From Eshraghiella sp050874365 (GTDB lineage: Bacteria > Bacillota > Clostridia > Lachnospirales > Lachnospiraceae), in NCBI GenBank assembly GCA_050874365.1, contig JBNMKN010000086.1:1-8103 (forward strand): a stretch of DNA of 8,103 nucleotides, in the 5' to 3' direction. Made by a program: the position numbers and the translations under genes. The first letter of the stretch is position 1; each line of letters starts with the position of its first letter. Below the pieces are notes generated by a model. The model did no database searches, had not been told where the DNA came from, and saw nothing but the letters and a program-made list of their open reading frames with translations. Of the stretch, positions 1 to 6,680 are shown piece by piece.

Positions 1-1
1 A

Positions 2-10
2 TGTTATAAT
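2..10 (+). promoter_or_regulatory. extended -10 promoter element of hpf
   Basis: TGTTATAAT is a perfect TATAAT -10 box (5-10) preceded by the TGn extension. The -35 box would lie before the window. Transcription would start near base 17, leaving a leader of about 75 bases before hpf, in which I see no riboswitch-like or attenuator structure. The element is read directly from the sequence; promoter function is inferred. Confidence 0.6.
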
Positions 11-75
11 GGTATTAAGTTCATCAGAGAATTATTCATACGGTAATAATTTTTGTGAAGAACGGATTTTGCAGC

Positions 76-82
76 AAAGGAG
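76..82 (+). promoter_or_regulatory. ribosome binding site that fixes the hpf start
   Basis: AAAGGAG lies 9 bases before the ATG at 92. An in-frame TTG at 83 would give a protein three residues longer, but it abuts this Shine-Dalgarno sequence with no spacer, so it cannot be served by it. ATG 92 is therefore the start, which also gives the family-typical beginning MKFIITGKN. Confidence 0.85.
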
Positions 83-91
83 TTGGGCACT

Positions 92-622
92 ATGAAGTTT
101 ATTATTACGGGCAAAAATATTGAGGTTACAACAGGGTTACGCTCAGCAGTTGAGGAGAAAATTGGTAAGTTAGATAAGTATTTTAACGATGAAGTTACAG
201 CCAATGTTACTCTTAGTGTAGAAAAGGAGAGACAGAAGATTGAGGTAACAATCCCAATCAAGGGCAATATTATCAGAGCTGAAGAAGTAAGCAATGATAT
301 GTATGTTTCAATAGATCTTGTTGAAGAGATTATTGAAAGACAGATGAGAAGATATAAGACCAAGCTTGTAGATGCAAAGCAGGCGGCGGCAGAGTTCAGT
401 AAGTCATACATCGAAGAGGAGTATGATGATGAACCTGATGTTAAGATTGTGAGAACCAAGAAGTTCGGCGTTAAGCCTATGAATCCTGAAGAAGCATGTG
501 TTCAGATGGAACTCTTACAGCATAACTTCTATGTTTTTCTTAACTCAGAGACAGATGAGGTCAACGTAGTTTATAAACGTAAGAATAATACATACGGACT
601 TATCGAACCTGAACTCGATTAA
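92..622 (+). CDS. hpf: long-form ribosome hibernation promoting factor (HPF)
   Basis: A protein of 176 residues that binds the small ribosomal subunit in stationary phase or stress and, in its long form, pairs 70S ribosomes into inactive 100S dimers. Residues 1 to about 95 match the HPF/RaiA fold: MKFIITGKN beginning, the basic helix with RSAVEEKIGKLDKYF, and the ERQMRRYKTKL helix at about 82-92. A charged, acidic linker follows (about 95-116). The C-terminal dimerisation domain starts at VKIVRTKKF (117-125) and runs through MNPEEACVQMELLQHNFYVF to YGLIEPE near the end. The length is usual for the long form in Firmicutes, unlike the short enterobacterial HPF and YfiA. Position upstream of secA and prfB is the common clostridial arrangement. 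It has its own promoter and terminator, so it is probably transcribed alone. Family assignment is secure; role in this organism follows from the family. Confidence 0.95.
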   Translation: MKFIITGKNIEVTTGLRSAVEEKIGKLDKYFNDEVTANVTLSVEKERQKIEVTIPIKGNIIRAEEVSNDMYVSIDLVEEIIERQMRRYKTKLVDAKQAAAEFSKSYIEEEYDDEPDVKIVRTKKFGVKPMNPEEACVQMELLQHNFYVFLNSETDEVNVVYKRKNNTYGLIEPELD

Positions 623-642
623 TTTAATAATCTGATTATTTG

Positions 643-670
643 GGCACCCGTTCCTGCGGGTGCCTTTTTT
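643..670 (+). terminator. intrinsic terminator after hpf
   Basis: An 8-bp perfect GC-rich stem, GGCACCCG (643-650) with CGGGTGCC (657-664), encloses a 6-base loop and is followed at once by six T (665-670). It lies 20 bases after the hpf stop and separates hpf from secA. Confidence 0.93.
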
Positions 671-701
671 ACGGCAGACATGATACACAGAGAAATTGTG
701 C

Positions 702-730
702 TTGTACTGTTTTTCATAACGTGTTAAAAT
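702..730 (+). promoter_or_regulatory. probable secA promoter (extended -10)
   Basis: TTGTAC (702-707), a 17-base spacer and TAAAAT (725-730) with the TGT extension at 722-724 give a TGnTAAAAT extended -10 with a weak -35. Transcription would start near 737, leaving a leader of about 38 bases. It lies between the hpf terminator and the secA ribosome binding site GGAGAGG (758-764). Confidence 0.6.
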
Positions 731-774
731 AACTAGGATTGAAATTTATTAAAATTTGGAGAGGATATTTTTAA

Positions 775-3363
775 ATGAGTTTAATCGATAAAATTTTCGG
801 TACACATAGCGAAAGAGAAGTAAAGAGAATAGAACCGATTGTTGATAAAATTATGAGCCTTCGTGATGAGATGGTGGCTCTCGTTCCTGAAGATGCGGAT
901 TTTGAGGAGCAGAAGAGAGTTTTCTCCGGAAAGACAGAAGAATTTAAGTCAAGACTTAAAGCCGGCGAGACTTTGGATGATATTTTACCTGAAGCTTATG
1001 CGCTTGTAAGAGAAGCTGCAAGACGTGTATTACATACCGAGCATTACAGGGTACAGCTTATCGGTGGTATTATTTTACATCAGGGAAGGATTGCCGAGAT
1101 GAGAACCGGTGAAGGTAAGACACAGACATGTCTCCTTCCTGCATATCTTAACGCACTTGAAGGAAAGGGCGTTCACGTTGTAACCGTCAACGATTACCTT
1201 GCAAAGCGAGATGCGGAGTGGATGGGACAGGTACATACTTTCCTCGGACTTACCGTAGGCGTTGTACTTAATTCAATGGAGCCTGACGAAAGAAGAGCCG
1301 CATATAATTGTGATATAACATATATAACCAATAACGAACTTGGATTTGATTACCTCAGGGACAACATGGTAATTTATAAGAACCAGCTTGTACAGCGTGG
1401 CCTTAATTACGCCATTGTGGATGAGGTTGACTCGGTTCTTATCGATGAGGCGAGAACTCCTCTTATTATTTCAGGGCAGAGCGGTAAATCCACAAGACTT
1501 TATGAGCTTTGCGATGTTTTGGCAAGACAGCTTGTAAAAGGTGAAGAAAAAGAACTTTCCAAAATGGAACTTCTTATGAAAGAAGAAGCAACAGAGTCAG
1601 GTGATTTTGTTGTAAACGAAAAGGAAAAGACAGTTAATCTTACCGAACAAGGTGTGTCTAAAGTTGAGAAGTTCTTCCACATAGACAACCTTGCGGATGC
1701 AGATAACCTTGATATACAGCATAACATAATACTTGCTCTCAGGGCACATTACCTTATGTTCAGGGATCAGGACTATGTTGTTAAAGACGATCAGGTATTG
1801 ATTGTAGATGAATTTACAGGACGTATAATGCCGGGAAGAAGATATTCGGACGGTCTCCATCAGGCTATTGAAGCTAAGGAACACGTTAAGGTTAAGAGAG
1901 AAAGCAGAACTCTTGCAACAATTACATTCCAGAACTTCTTTAACAAATATACCAAGAAATCAGGTATGACAGGTACAGCCCTTACAGAGGAACAGGAATT
2001 CAGGGAAATCTATGGAATGGACGTTGTAGAGATTCCTACCAACAAGCCTGTTGCACGTATTGACTACAATGATGCCGTATATAAGACCAAGAAAGAAAAA
2101 TATAACGCAGTAGTAAGAGAAATCGAAGAAGCACATAAAAAAGGACAGCCTGTTCTTGTAGGCACAATTACAATTGAACAGTCAGAAATAGTAAGTGCAC
2201 TTCTCAGCAAAAAAGGAATACCTCATAAAGTCCTCAATGCCAAGTTCCATGAACTTGAAGCAGAGATTGTTGCAGAGGCAGGTGTACACGGTGCGGTAAC
2301 CATTGCGACCAATATGGCAGGACGTGGTACTGATATTAAGCTTGACGCTGATGCAAAGGCAGCAGGAGGTCTTAAGATAATCGGTACGGAAAGACACGAA
2401 TCAAGACGAATTGATAATCAGCTCCGTGGACGTTCGGGACGTCAGGGTGATCCGGGTGAATCGAGATTTTATATCTCACTTGAAGATGACATAATGAGAC
2501 TCTTCGGGTCTGACAGGCTTATGACGATTTTCAATGCCTTAAGAGTACCTGATAATGAACAGATTGAACATAAGATGCTTTCAAGAGCCATTGAGACTGC
2601 ACAGAGGAAAATTGAAGGCAATAACTTCGGTATCCGTAAGAATCTTCTTGAATATGATCAGGTTAATAATGAACAGAGAGAGATTATTTACGAAGAAAGA
2701 CGCAGGGTTCTTGACGGAGAAAGTATGCGCGGCGTTATCATGAATATGCTTAATAACAGGGTAGAAGCTATTGTCAATAAGTGTATAAGCGATGAACTTT
2801 CACCTGAGGAATGGGACATTCAGGATCTTAATGAAGTGCTTCTTCCTATAATTCCTGTTGAACCTGTAACAGATGCCTCAGCATATAATAAGAAAGCGGA
2901 ACTTGTCCATGACATAAAAGAACGTGCCGTTAAGCTTTATGAAGCTAAGGAAGCAGAGTTCCCTAATCCTGAACAGATGAGAGAGATAGAACGTGTAATC
3001 CTTCTCAGGGTTATTGACAGGAAGTGGATGGAACATATTGATGATATGGATCAGTTACGTCAGGGAATCGGACTTCAGGCATTCGGTAACCGTAATCCTG
3101 TAATTGAATATAAGATGGCAGGATATGACATGTTCAATGAAATGACAGAAGCAATTGAAGAGGATACAGTAAGGCTTCTTCTACATGTCCAGATTGAACA
3201 GAAGATAGAAAGGGAACAGGTGGCTAAAGTTACAGGAACCAACAAAGATGATTCCGTAGCAAAGGCTCCGGTCAGAAGAGAGACAAAGAAAATACAGAGA
3301 AATGATCCGTGCCCATGCGGAAGCGGATTAAAATACAAAAACTGCTGCGGACGTAACGCATAA
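775..3363 (+). CDS. secA: preprotein translocase ATPase SecA
   Basis: A protein of 862 residues, the motor that pushes unfolded preproteins through the SecYEG channel using ATP at the inner face of the membrane. Visible motifs in order: Walker A TGEGKT (111-116); Walker B DEVD (216-219) in the SecA signature that continues LIDEARTPLI; the preprotein-binding region from about 228 to 370, ending near DEFTGRIMPGRRYSDG (345-360); the second nucleotide-binding domain with SGMTGTA (396-402), TNMAGRGTDI (512-521) and QLRGRSGRQGDPG (549-561); the helical scaffold and wing (about 600-800); and a charged linker ending in a zinc-binding tail, CPC then CC (Cys846, 848, 857, 858). Length is close to typical Firmicute SecA, and the zinc tail points to the housekeeping SecA1, not an accessory SecA2. 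The ATG is 10 bases after GGAGAGG. It has its own promoter and terminator. Nothing is missing or broken. Confidence 0.98.
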   Translation: MSLIDKIFGTHSEREVKRIEPIVDKIMSLRDEMVALVPEDADFEEQKRVFSGKTEEFKSRLKAGETLDDILPEAYALVREAARRVLHTEHYRVQLIGGIILHQGRIAEMRTGEGKTQTCLLPAYLNALEGKGVHVVTVNDYLAKRDAEWMGQVHTFLGLTVGVVLNSMEPDERRAAYNCDITYITNNELGFDYLRDNMVIYKNQLVQRGLNYAIVDEVDSVLIDEARTPLIISGQSGKSTRLYELCDVLARQLVKGEEKELSKMELLMKEEATESGDFVVNEKEKTVNLTEQGVSKVEKFFHIDNLADADNLDIQHNIILALRAHYLMFRDQDYVVKDDQVLIVDEFTGRIMPGRRYSDGLHQAIEAKEHVKVKRESRTLATITFQNFFNKYTKKSGMTGTALTEEQEFREIYGMDVVEIPTNKPVARIDYNDAVYKTKKEKYNAVVREIEEAHKKGQPVLVGTITIEQSEIVSALLSKKGIPHKVLNAKFHELEAEIVAEAGVHGAVTIATNMAGRGTDIKLDADAKAAGGLKIIGTERHESRRIDNQLRGRSGRQGDPGESRFYISLEDDIMRLFGSDRLMTIFNALRVPDNEQIEHKMLSRAIETAQRKIEGNNFGIRKNLLEYDQVNNEQREIIYEERRRVLDGESMRGVIMNMLNNRVEAIVNKCISDELSPEEWDIQDLNEVLLPIIPVEPVTDASAYNKKAELVHDIKERAVKLYEAKEAEFPNPEQMREIERVILLRVIDRKWMEHIDDMDQLRQGIGLQAFGNRNPVIEYKMAGYDMFNEMTEAIEEDTVRLLLHVQIEQKIEREQVAKVTGTNKDDSVAKAPVRRETKKIQRNDPCPCGSGLKYKNCCGRNA

Positions 3364-3378
3364 TTTTTGGATTTATAG

Positions 3379-3409
3379 GGAAGGGGTTAGCTGACCCCTT
3401 CCTTTTTTT
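3379..3409 (+). terminator. intrinsic terminator after secA
   Basis: GGAAGGGGT (3379-3387) pairs perfectly with ACCCCTTCC (3394-3402). A further T-G wobble closes a 4-base AGCT loop, and seven T follow (3403-3409). It starts 15 bases after the secA stop. Confidence 0.95.
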
Positions 3410-3421
3410 ATATTAATTATG

Positions 3422-3451
3422 TTGACAGAACCAATGTATATTTAATATAAT
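3422..3451 (+). promoter_or_regulatory. perfect-consensus vegetative promoter of the small lipoprotein gene
   Basis: TTGACA (3422-3427) and TATAAT (3446-3451) match the sigma-A/sigma-70 consensus at all twelve positions, with an 18-base A/T-rich spacer. Transcription would start near 3458, about 28 bases before the ATG. It lies just after the secA terminator and before an optimal AGGAGG site (3472-3477), so it should make the small gene an independent, strongly expressed unit. Strength is inferred from consensus match. Confidence 0.85.
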
Positions 3452-3485
3452 CATTTATACAGGTACATATTAGGAGGAAAAGGAC

Positions 3486-3689
3486 ATGAAGAAATTTAAG
3501 AAAATCATTGCAACACTTCTTGTAGTATTAAGCTTTGCAACACTTCTTGTTGGCTGCTTTAAGAAGACAGAGTGCGACGGATGTGGAGAAGTTAAGAAGT
3601 GCAAATCAAAGAAGGTTATGGGTGAAAAACTCTGGATTTGCGATGACTGTCAGGATGCGCTTGATGCACTTGGCTCATTATTTAACTAG
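3486..3689 (+). CDS. small cysteine-rich putative lipoprotein, function unknown
   Basis: I do not recognise a named family. The 67-residue product begins with a lipoprotein signal: basic start MKKFKKI, a hydrophobic core (about 7-22) and the lipobox LVGC (21-24), so Cys24 is the predicted lipidated residue after signal peptidase II cleavage. The mature part is only about 44 residues, lysine- and cysteine-rich, with CDGC (30-33), Cys39 and CDDC (52-55). The paired CxxC motifs resemble a small zinc ribbon or other metal or thiol-disulfide knuckle. The start is firmly set by AGGAGG 8 bases upstream of the ATG. The gene has its own perfect-consensus promoter and its own terminator, so the neighbours secA and prfB say little about its role. 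The signal-peptide coding region contains a 16-bp direct repeat. It could alternatively be a short membrane-anchored peptide without metal. Real gene: likely. Function: unknown. Confidence 0.85.
   Translation: MKKFKKIIATLLVVLSFATLLVGCFKKTECDGCGEVKKCKSKKVMGEKLWICDDCQDALDALGSLFN
3508..3550 (+). repeat. in-frame 16-bp direct repeat within the lipoprotein signal peptide
   Basis: TTGCAACACTTCTTGT occurs at 3508-3523 and again at 3535-3550, a period of 27 bases (nine codons). Both copies are read in the same frame and encode ATLLV twice (residues 9-13 and 18-22) in the hydrophobic core. This looks like a partial internal tandem duplication that lengthened the signal peptide. Confidence 0.85.
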
Positions 3690-3717
3690 TTTTTGAGACA
3701 GAATGACAACAATGAAA

Positions 3718-3747
3718 GGGCTGTACGAAGTACAGCCCCCTTTTTTT
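3718..3747 (+). terminator. intrinsic terminator after the small lipoprotein gene
   Basis: GGGCTGTAC (3718-3726) pairs perfectly with GTACAGCCC (3730-3738) around a GAA triloop, followed by CC and seven T (3741-3747). It begins 28 bases after the lipoprotein stop. Confidence 0.93.
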
Positions 3748-3769
3748 ACTTATTAAACAGGTCAACTGC

Positions 3770-3789
3770 TATATTTTTTTAAAAATATA
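3770..3789. repeat. A/T-only palindrome upstream of prfB
   Basis: TATATTTTT (3770-3778) is the exact reverse complement of AAAAATATA (3781-3789), separated by TT. It is made only of A and T, so it would be a weak RNA hairpin. It may instead act as bent A-tract DNA or an UP-like element for the downstream promoter, or simply reflect local base composition. Confidence 0.5.
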
Positions 3790-3818
3790 TTGTAAAATAT
3801 CTAAAAATAGAATAAAAT
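3790..3818 (+). promoter_or_regulatory. candidate promoter of the prfB operon
   Basis: TTGTAA (3790-3795), a 17-base spacer and TAAAAT (3813-3818) would start transcription near 3825, about 26 bases before prfB. A perfect TATAAT also lies at 3828-3833, but it has no recognisable -35 box and would start transcription at the Shine-Dalgarno sequence itself. The region is so A/T-rich that chance matches are likely. Some promoter is expected here because a strong terminator lies just upstream. Confidence 0.35.
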
Positions 3819-3850
3819 TAGACAAACTATAATTAAAGTAGGGTAAATAT

Positions 3851-4969
3851 ATGGTAGAAACAGATCAGTTCAGATATGAGCTTAATTCATATGATGAACC
3901 TCTTAAAGAACTGCGCAGCGCCTTGGATCTTGACAACAAGGCAAAGAAAATAGAAGAATTAGAGATGCATATGGAGGACCAGAATTTCTGGAACGACCCG
4001 GAGACTTCGCAGAAGAAGCTTAAGGAACTCAAAGCTCTTAAAGAAGCTTTTACCAATTATAATGAATTGGAGAAGCTTAGGGACGATGCAAGAACATTTA
4101 TGGAAATTGCCGATGAAGAGAATGACACATCGGTTATTCCTGATATAGAAGAACTTGTTAATGAATTTAAGACTCTTTTTGAAAAGGTAAGGATAAGCAC
4201 ACTTTTATCCGAGGAATATGATAACTGTAATGCCATTCTTAAACTTAATGCGGGAGCGGGCGGAACGGAGAGCTGTGACTGGGCTTCAATGCTTCTCCGT
4301 ATGTATACAAGATGGGCTGAAAGTAAAGGATATACTATTGAGACTCTGGATTATCTCGACGGAGATGAAGCCGGTGTCAAATCCGTTACAATCCAGATAA
4401 ACGGCGAAAATGCTTACGGTTATCTTAAATCGGAGAGAGGAGTCCACAGACTTGTAAGAATTTCGCCTTTTAATGCCAACGGAAAAAGGCAGACCTCTTT
4501 TGTATCCTGTGACGTAATGCCGGATATTGAAGAGGATCTTGACGTTGATATCAATGAAGATGATTTAAGAATAGATACCTATCGTTCAAGCGGTGCCGGC
4601 GGACAGCATATTAACAAGACCTCGTCGGCAATAAGAATTACCCATATTCCTACGGGAATTGTGGTACAGTGCCAGAATGAAAGGTCACAGCACCAGAACA
4701 AAGATAAGGCAATGCAGATGTTAAAGGCTAAGCTCTATTTGTTAAAGCAACAGGAGAATGCCGAAAAAGAAGCCGGTATCAGAGGTGAAGTCAAAGAAAT
4801 CGGCTGGGGCAATCAGATAAGAAGTTATGTATTGCAGCCATACACCCTTGTAAAAGACCACAGAACCAATGCGGAGTCAGGCAATGCACAGGCTGTACTT
4901 GACGGTAATATAGATTTATTTTTAGGCGAATATCTTAAGTGGATACACAGAACACCTGAGACAACATAG
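3851..4969 (+). CDS. prfB: peptide chain release factor 2 (RF2), no programmed frameshift
   Basis: A protein of 372 residues that recognises UGA and UAA stop codons in the ribosomal A site and triggers release of the finished peptide. It carries the RF2 stop-recognition motif SPF (205-207, in RISPFNANGKRQTSF) and the catalytic GGQ (250-252, in SSGAGGQHINK); the SPF separates it from RF1, which has PxT. Residue 246 is Ser where E. coli K-12 has Thr. Many bacteria make RF2 through a +1 frameshift at CTT-TGA-C near codon 25. Here the frame is open throughout: Leu27-Asp28 is encoded by CTT GAC (3929-3934), the same junction without the extra T. The frame is closed upstream by TAG at 3839-3841, so ATG 3851 is the only start, with a modest AGGG seven bases before it. 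It heads a five-gene run and is followed by cheW after 16 bases. Confidence 0.97.
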   Translation: MVETDQFRYELNSYDEPLKELRSALDLDNKAKKIEELEMHMEDQNFWNDPETSQKKLKELKALKEAFTNYNELEKLRDDARTFMEIADEENDTSVIPDIEELVNEFKTLFEKVRISTLLSEEYDNCNAILKLNAGAGGTESCDWASMLLRMYTRWAESKGYTIETLDYLDGDEAGVKSVTIQINGENAYGYLKSERGVHRLVRISPFNANGKRQTSFVSCDVMPDIEEDLDVDINEDDLRIDTYRSSGAGGQHINKTSSAIRITHIPTGIVVQCQNERSQHQNKDKAMQMLKAKLYLLKQQENAEKEAGIRGEVKEIGWGNQIRSYVLQPYTLVKDHRTNAESGNAQAVLDGNIDLFLGEYLKWIHRTPETT

Positions 4970-4985
4970 GAAAAGGAGCGATTAT

Positions 4986-5441
4986 ATGGCAGCATTTCAA
5001 CCAATAATTTTTAATCTGGGTGAGGAACTCTACGGAATTAATATTATAAATGTCAGTGCAATCGAACAGACACAGAAAATAGTCAGAGTACCTAATTCCT
5101 CCGACAGCATAAAGGGAATAATCAATCTCCGCGGAGAGATAATTCCCGTAATCGATTTAAAAGCTAAGTTTGGGTTAGGTGGAACTGATAATAGTCAGCC
5201 TGAACTGATAATAGTAAATAACAATGACAGAAAGATTGCTTTAGAGGTTGACGGCGTACAGAACATCAGACATATCGAAGACGAGGATATCGTTGATATG
5301 CCGGGTGTGGCAAAGGGCGACGGCGTCAGATACTTTAATAAAGTCGCTAAAGCAGAAGGCAGGCTTATTATAATGATTGAACCGGAATATCTTTTAACAG
5401 AGGAAGAAAGTTCAGTTGTTGATAATTTAATAAAAGGATAA
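4986..5441 (+). CDS. cheW: chemotaxis coupling protein CheW
   Basis: A protein of 151 residues, a single CheW-like domain that links methyl-accepting chemoreceptors to the histidine kinase CheA in the polar signalling arrays. Typical features are the start with IIFNLGEELYGINI (7-20), the core motif INLRGEIIPVIDLKAKF (46-62), which includes the receptor/kinase interface arginine Arg49, and the final GRLIIMIEPEYLL (125-137). There is no receiver domain, so it is not CheV, and no kinase domain, so it is not CheA. AAAGGAG lies 7 bases before the ATG. It follows prfB by 16 bases and precedes hom by 20, inside an operon of otherwise unrelated genes rather than a che/fli cluster. This suggests either a motile organism or one using array-like signalling for another output. 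A 14-bp direct repeat lies in its variable middle part (about residues 66-77). Confidence 0.93.
   Translation: MAAFQPIIFNLGEELYGINIINVSAIEQTQKIVRVPNSSDSIKGIINLRGEIIPVIDLKAKFGLGGTDNSQPELIIVNNNDRKIALEVDGVQNIRHIEDEDIVDMPGVAKGDGVRYFNKVAKAEGRLIIMIEPEYLLTEEESSVVDNLIKG
5182..5215 (+). repeat. 14-bp direct repeat inside cheW, read in two frames
   Basis: GAACTGATAATAGT occurs at 5182-5195 and again at 5202-5215, a period of 20 bases. Because 20 is not a multiple of three, the first copy is read as part of GTDNS and the second as ELIIV. Recombination or slippage between copies would delete or add 20 bases and shift the cheW frame. Confidence 0.85.
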
Positions 5442-5461
5442 AAAGCAGGAGAAAAAGAAAA

Positions 5462-6670
5462 ATGGTAAACATCGCAGTATTAGGCTACGGCACAGTTGGT
5501 TCAGGAGTAGTTGAAGTATTAAGAACCAATCAGGAATCAATTGACAACAAGGCAGGAGAACATATCAATCTTAAATATGTGCTAGATTTAAGAGAGTTCC
5601 CGGGAGATTATATCGAGAATATCCTTGTTCACGATTATGACGTAATTTTAAAAGACGAGGATGTTAAAGTAGTTGTAGAAGTTATGGGCGGAGTCAATCC
5701 GGCATACACATTCGTAAAATCAGCTCTTCTTGCAGGCGAAAGTGTGTGTACTTCTAACAAAGAATTAGTGGCAAAACACGGAGCAGAGCTTCTTGAAATT
5801 GCGGCAGAACATAACGTCAACTTCTTCTTTGAAGCATCTGTAGGCGGCGGAATTCCTATTATCAGACCGCTCAACCAGTCTTTAACGGCAGATGAGATTC
5901 TTGAAATTTCAGGTATTCTTAACGGAACAACCAATTTTATACTTACCAAAATGGATAAAGAAGGCGTAAGCTACGAAGAAGTTCTTAAAGAGGCACAGAA
6001 GCTTGGATATGCCGAACGTAACCCTGAAGCAGATGTTGAGGGTTATGATGCATGCAGAAAAATAGCAATTCTTTCATCCCTTGCATGCGGCAAACAGGTT
6101 GATTATGAAGATATATATACAGAAGGCATAACTAAATTAACTGACATGGATTTTATGTATGCTAAAGAAATGGGTCTTGCCATCAAGCTTATCGGCTCTG
6201 CAAAAAAGACAGGCAACAGATTTTCTGCGATGGTATCACCTAAACTTATAAGCAACGAACATCCGCTTGCAGGAGTCAACGGCGTTATGAATGCCATTTT
6301 CGTAAAAGGAAATGTCCTTGGAGACGTAATGTTCTACGGAGCAGGTGCAGGCAAACTTCCTACAGCAAGTGCCGTTGTATCTGACGTTGTAGACGCTGTA
6401 AGACATCTTGGCGAGAATGTTGAGACGAAGTGGAGTCAGGAAAAACTCGAACTTATACCACATAATGAAGTATGCTCAAATTTCTTTGTGCGTGTTAAAG
6501 GCAATCTTGACAGACTCCCTGAAATAGAAGAAAAATTTGGAACTGTAGATACAATTTCAATCACAGAAGGCGAATTTGGATTTATTACCGGTGTGATGAG
6601 CGAAAAAGCATACGCAGATGCAGCTGCATCAACAGAAGGAATAATTTCAATGATTCGTTATGAGAAATAG
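5462..6670 (+). CDS. hom: homoserine dehydrogenase
   Basis: A protein of 402 residues that reduces aspartate semialdehyde to homoserine with NAD(P)H, the branch point leading to threonine and methionine. The N-terminal Rossmann domain has GYGTVG (8-13). SNKELVAKHG (98-107) supplies the conserved substrate-region lysines. The catalytic domain has NGTTNFI (154-160), and the signature region from Gly182 to Lys200 contains Glu185, Asp196 and Lys200, spaced as the catalytic residues of the yeast enzyme. A short C-terminal ACT-like domain (about 340-402, from FFVRVKGNLD) suggests feedback control by an end product, usually threonine. It is slightly shorter than the B. subtilis enzyme but complete. 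AGGAG lies 10 bases before the ATG. It follows cheW by 20 bases and leads into the apgM-like gene and aspartate kinase gene, a biosynthetic sub-cluster. Confidence 0.96.
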   Translation: MVNIAVLGYGTVGSGVVEVLRTNQESIDNKAGEHINLKYVLDLREFPGDYIENILVHDYDVILKDEDVKVVVEVMGGVNPAYTFVKSALLAGESVCTSNKELVAKHGAELLEIAAEHNVNFFFEASVGGGIPIIRPLNQSLTADEILEISGILNGTTNFILTKMDKEGVSYEEVLKEAQKLGYAERNPEADVEGYDACRKIAILSSLACGKQVDYEDIYTEGITKLTDMDFMYAKEMGLAIKLIGSAKKTGNRFSAMVSPKLISNEHPLAGVNGVMNAIFVKGNVLGDVMFYGAGAGKLPTASAVVSDVVDAVRHLGENVETKWSQEKLELIPHNEVCSNFFVRVKGNLDRLPEIEEKFGTVDTISITEGEFGFITGVMSEKAYADAAASTEGIISMIRYEK

Positions 6671-6674
6671 AGGT
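6669..6674 (+). promoter_or_regulatory. ribosome binding site overlapping the hom stop
   Basis: AGAGGT overlaps the last two bases of the hom TAG and lies 6 bases before ATG 6681. It identifies 6681 as the start of the next gene, rather than the in-frame ATG at 6660 inside hom, which has no such site. The overlap suggests translation coupled to hom. Confidence 0.7.
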
Positions 6675-6680
6675 AAAAAT

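Noticed and set aside
83..91. TTG at 83 as an earlier start for hpf
   Set aside because: It directly abuts the AAAGGAG site with no spacer; ATG 92 has a 9-base spacer and matches the family N-terminus.
1..91. Structured RNA leader or riboswitch before hpf
   Set aside because: I found no convincing paired stems, terminator-like element or conserved riboswitch core in this A/T-rich stretch.
1500..1884. Open frames on the - strand inside secA (and similar ones inside prfB, hom and the apgM-like gene)
   Set aside because: They lie wholly opposite strong conserved genes, have no ribosome binding sites or recognisable domains, and are Ser/Leu-rich or Cys-rich as expected for antisense shadows.
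3310..3350. SecA zinc tail ending in Cys-Cys instead of Cys-His
   Set aside because: The E. coli motif ends in CH, but Cys-Cys is common in Firmicute SecA proteins and is an adequate zinc ligand set, so this is not unusual.
6660..6680. ATG at 6660 as start of the apgM-like gene, overlapping hom
   Set aside because: It adds seven residues not seen in the family and has no Shine-Dalgarno sequence at proper distance; ATG 6681 follows AGAGGT and gives the conserved MKYVVILGDG start.
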